Of a stretch of 8,906 bases of DNA, positions 7,368 through 8,906 are shown in pieces (position 1 is the stretch's first letter; each line of letters starts with the position of its first letter). Below the pieces are notes generated by a model that did no database searches, had not been told where the DNA came from, and worked only from the letters and a program-made list of their open reading frames with translations. Both the position numbers and the translations under genes were made by a program. Source of the DNA: Bacteroidota bacterium (lineage in GTDB: Bacteria; Zhuqueibacterota; JdFR-76; DREG01); NCBI GenBank assembly GCA_030624545.1, contig JAUXJX010000052.1, positions 1 through 8,906 of the forward strand. Direction: 5' to 3'.

Positions 7368-8423
7368 CTACTCAGGCAGAATCTCTACCTTTGCACTGTC
7401 CTTCAGACTTCCCTGGCCGGTCGTCACAATGGTCTCGCCCAGCTTGATTCCGTTGACGATTTCAATCTGCCCCTCATTACTATATCCTGTCAGCACAACC
7501 CGGCGATAGGCAAGGCTGTCCACAATAACAAAGACCGCGGATTCCGTATCCTCAGCCAGGATGGCGTCTTTGGGCACCAAGAGTGTGTTTTCGTGGACAT
7601 CATAAATAATGTTGACCCGTACAAACATGCCGGGCTTCAGTTTTTTCTCCCGGTTTCGCACGCCAACCGTGACTTTCACGGTGCCGGTCGTGGGATCCAC
7701 TACTGGGCTGATCCGCTCTATGGTTCCCCGGTAGGTCGAGCTTTCGAGGGCATCCACAGAAATCGTAGCCGACTGGCCTATCTTCAACTTGATGATTTCC
7801 TTCTCAGGAACGTAGAGAACCGCCCGCAGGGGATCAAAGCCGGTTATCTTAAATACGGCTTCGTTTGTTAAAACCATTTTCCCGACTTTTATGCGGCGAT
7901 CTGCTATAACCCCGCCAATCGGAGCCCGGATAGAGGAATATTCAAGATCCAACTTTGCCAGATCGAAGGCAGCCTTTTGCGATTCGTATTCATACTTTGC
8001 GCCCTGGAATTCTTCGGCGCTGATCAGCTTTCGGTTGAACAGTTCTTTGTTCCGGTTGAAATCATTTTCAAGCTTGCGGAAATTCGCTTCTGCCTGGGCA
8101 GCTAAAACCGCCAACCTTTCATCGTCCAAACGAGCGAGAACCTGTCCGGCTTGAATCGTCTCGCCTTCCTCCACGAGGATTTGCGCCACAACCCCGCTGA
8201 CCTTGGCCACGACTTCGGCCTCATCCTCCACTCCAAGGGTTGAAGTGCCCGAAAAAAATGCTGCCACACTTCCCGTGCTTACTTTGGTTACCTCAACCGG
8301 AATTCCCGGCTCAGCTTTTTCCCCGTTCTTCGTCTTGGACTGGGAATTGGTTCCACAGTTTGCCAGAGCCAGTGAAAGTCCCAGTACGCCCACTAACGCA
8401 ATGAAACGCCTTAAATATAGCAT
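7368..8423 (-). CDS. RND efflux pump periplasmic adaptor subunit (membrane fusion protein), lipoprotein
   Basis: This 351-residue HlyD/AcrA-family adaptor links RND permeases to an outer-membrane channel. Residues 1-22 are a lipoprotein signal peptide ending in the lipobox LANC, with lipidation at Cys23 and Gly at +2. The first half of the split biotinyl-lipoyl domain (about 68-100, VSGVVAQILVEEGETIQAGQ) is followed by a charged, Ala-rich alpha-hairpin coiled coil (about 101-162). The second lipoyl half starts at SSIRAPIGGVIADR. Next are the beta-barrel, with the hallmarks PVVDPTTGTVKVTV and LKPGMFVRV, and a membrane-proximal domain ending at VEILPE. The hairpin is fairly short, as in many RND adaptors. 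Two in-frame ATGs lie upstream (8459 and 8477), but the one at 8423 is preferred: it places the signal peptide at the N-terminus and has GGGAG eight bases upstream. It is the first gene of the likely operon and would serve one or both permeases. No regulator or outer-membrane factor is adjacent within the window. Confidence 0.93.
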   Translation of the reverse strand: MLYLRRFIALVGVLGLSLALANCGTNSQSKTKNGEKAEPGIPVEVTKVSTGSVAAFFSGTSTLGVEDEAEVVAKVSGVVAQILVEEGETIQAGQVLARLDDERLAVLAAQAEANFRKLENDFNRNKELFNRKLISAEEFQGAKYEYESQKAAFDLAKLDLEYSSIRAPIGGVIADRRIKVGKMVLTNEAVFKITGFDPLRAVLYVPEKEIIKLKIGQSATISVDALESSTYRGTIERISPVVDPTTGTVKVTVGVRNREKKLKPGMFVRVNIIYDVHENTLLVPKDAILAEDTESAVFVIVDSLAYRRVVLTGYSNEGQIEIVNGIKLGETIVTTGQGSLKDSAKVEILPE

Positions 8424-8431
8424 GGATTTTT

Positions 8432-8436
8432 CTCCC
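8432..8436 (-). promoter_or_regulatory. Ribosome binding site that decides the adaptor start
   Basis: GGGAG on the minus strand lies eight bases before the ATG at 8423. The two upstream in-frame ATGs would add 12 or 18 mostly polar residues before the signal peptide, so this site favours the 351-residue form. Confidence 0.65.
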
Positions 8437-8631
8437 GATGTACGGTCTGTCGAAGACATCACACTCAATCTTGACAAAAGTTACGTGCCGCCCAAATGAG
8501 ATGTTGCACCGTTGCTCCGAATAACTTCTTCAATACAGTTCCTTTGATTCAATTGGATAGACAAGTCTTATTCGGAAAATGTTGCAGAGTTTTAGATTTC
8601 CGGAAGAATTTCTAGCCTTTACGATTTATGA
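8437..8631. other. Upstream region of the efflux operon, no gene recognised
   Basis: This AT-richer stretch should contain the operon promoter on the minus strand, but I could not pick a convincing pair of -35 and -10 boxes. A sequence resembling the Bacteroidetes -7 motif (TAACTTTT, minus strand, around 8475-8482) lacks a TTTG at the right distance. Small features seen are the palindrome TTCCGGAA (8598-8605) and a direct repeat of GTTGC at 8503 and 8511. No open frame with a recognisable product or ribosome site was found. Confidence 0.4.
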
Positions 8632-8770
8632 ACCGCAAAGACGCGAAGAACGCAAAACACAATAAATAACGTGTCATAATCAGCTGGAATTTAGAGTGAT
8701 TGAAACAGAGTTTATTCCCATGAATTCCATATAGGTTTTTGTATCTTGGCGATCTTGGCGCCTTGGCGGT
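8632..8770. repeat. Inverted-repeat intergenic element with CGCnAAG-type arms
   Basis: The left arm (8632-8657) begins ACCGCAAAGACGCGAAG and the reverse complement of the right arm (8745-8770) begins ACCGCCAAGGCGCCAAG; 20 of 26 positions agree. Within each arm the CGC core recurs three times at 8- and 9-base steps, in mirror order between the arms. The 87 bases between the arms are AT-rich and hold no gene. The layout resembles a small non-autonomous (MITE- or REP-like) intergenic element; similar CGCnAAG sequences are familiar from environmental bacterial genomes. I saw no target-site duplication. It would sit just upstream of, or overlap, the promoter region of the efflux operon. Confidence 0.7.
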
Positions 8771-8906
8771 GAGATTTTGTGAATAATTCGACTAGAAGAG
8801 AATCAGAGCGCAGTGTAAAGAGACAACGCCGGAGCGATTGTCTTCAAAGAACCACTCCGGCGCCATCGGGAGGTTATGTCATAATATCTTCCGGGGAGGT
8901 TTTAAA
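8771..8906. other. Intergenic right edge with overlapping hairpins, no gene recognised
   Basis: No coding region is supported here. The stretch contains a perfect 8-bp dyad CGCCGGAG (8827-8834) and CTCCGGCG (8855-8862), which overlaps a smaller dyad GACAA (8822-8826) and TTGTC (8838-8842). GGGAGGTT occurs twice, at 8868-8875 and 8894-8901. The last bases, GGGGAGGTTTTAAA, look like a ribosome site for a plus-strand gene starting just outside the window, but the window ends before any start codon in the right place. Confidence 0.4.
8827..8862. terminator. Possible terminator or leader hairpin
   Basis: A perfect 8-bp GC-rich stem (CGCCGGAG with CTCCGGCG) has a 20-base loop. Read on the minus strand it is followed by TTGTCTCTTT, a weak pyrimidine tract, so it could be the terminator of a minus-strand gene ending to the right of the window. 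Read on the plus strand it could instead be a leader structure before a gene beyond the edge. The neighbouring gene is not visible, so the two cannot be told apart. Confidence 0.35.

Noticed and set aside
7023..7871. Plus-strand open frame of 282 codons
   Set aside because: It lies antisense to the first permease start, the intergenic hairpins and the adaptor 3' half, all of which are strongly supported; its product resembles no family.
8470..8490. Bacteroidetes-type promoter (TAACTTTT on the minus strand)
   Set aside because: No TTTG at the expected 17-23 base distance; the only nearby TTTG is too close.
8632..8770. CRISPR-like array
   Set aside because: The units are 8-9 bases apart with no spacers and lie in inverted arms, not as direct repeats separated by unique sequence.

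Overview
The window carries one minus-strand gene cluster, read from high to low coordinates: an RND-pump periplasmic adaptor lipoprotein (7368-8423), a long RND inner-membrane permease (3950-7216), a second and clearly different RND permease (784-3819), and the first 213 residues of a DUF5686-type protein with a carboxypeptidase-regulatory-like N-terminal domain (1-641, running off the left edge). All other long open frames lie antisense to, or out of frame within, these genes.

The organism is a Gram-negative (diderm) bacterium. The DUF5686 protein with its carboxypeptidase-like domain is typical of Bacteroidetes and relatives, which points to the FCB group (Bacteroidota, Ignavibacteria, KSB1, Calditrichota and similar). 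The degenerate intergenic repeats are of the kind I associate with environmental genomes of such lineages. This placement is an inference; there is no marker gene in the window.

The first three genes form a probable efflux operon. The lipoprotein adaptor would bridge the inner-membrane permeases to an outer-membrane channel. Two permeases share one adaptor, which resembles the layout of heteromeric RND pumps such as MdtABC, but no TolC-like outer-membrane factor and no regulator lies inside the window. Gaps between genes are 151, 130 and 142 nt, so expression as one transcript is likely but not proved. Substrates cannot be read from the sequence.

The non-coding DNA is unusually patterned for an efflux operon. 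Each gap holds a different structure: a nested hairpin region between adaptor and first permease (7283-7341), an exact nine-unit heptanucleotide minisatellite between the two permeases (3882-3944), and a nested CACAGAG-type inverted repeat after the second permease (663-745). Upstream of the adaptor is a 139-bp inverted-repeat element with CGCnAAG-type arms (8632-8770), and beyond it overlapping hairpins (8822-8862) near the right edge. I see no convincing new defence or metabolic system here; the repeats and the unusual features of the permease pair are the parts worth following.
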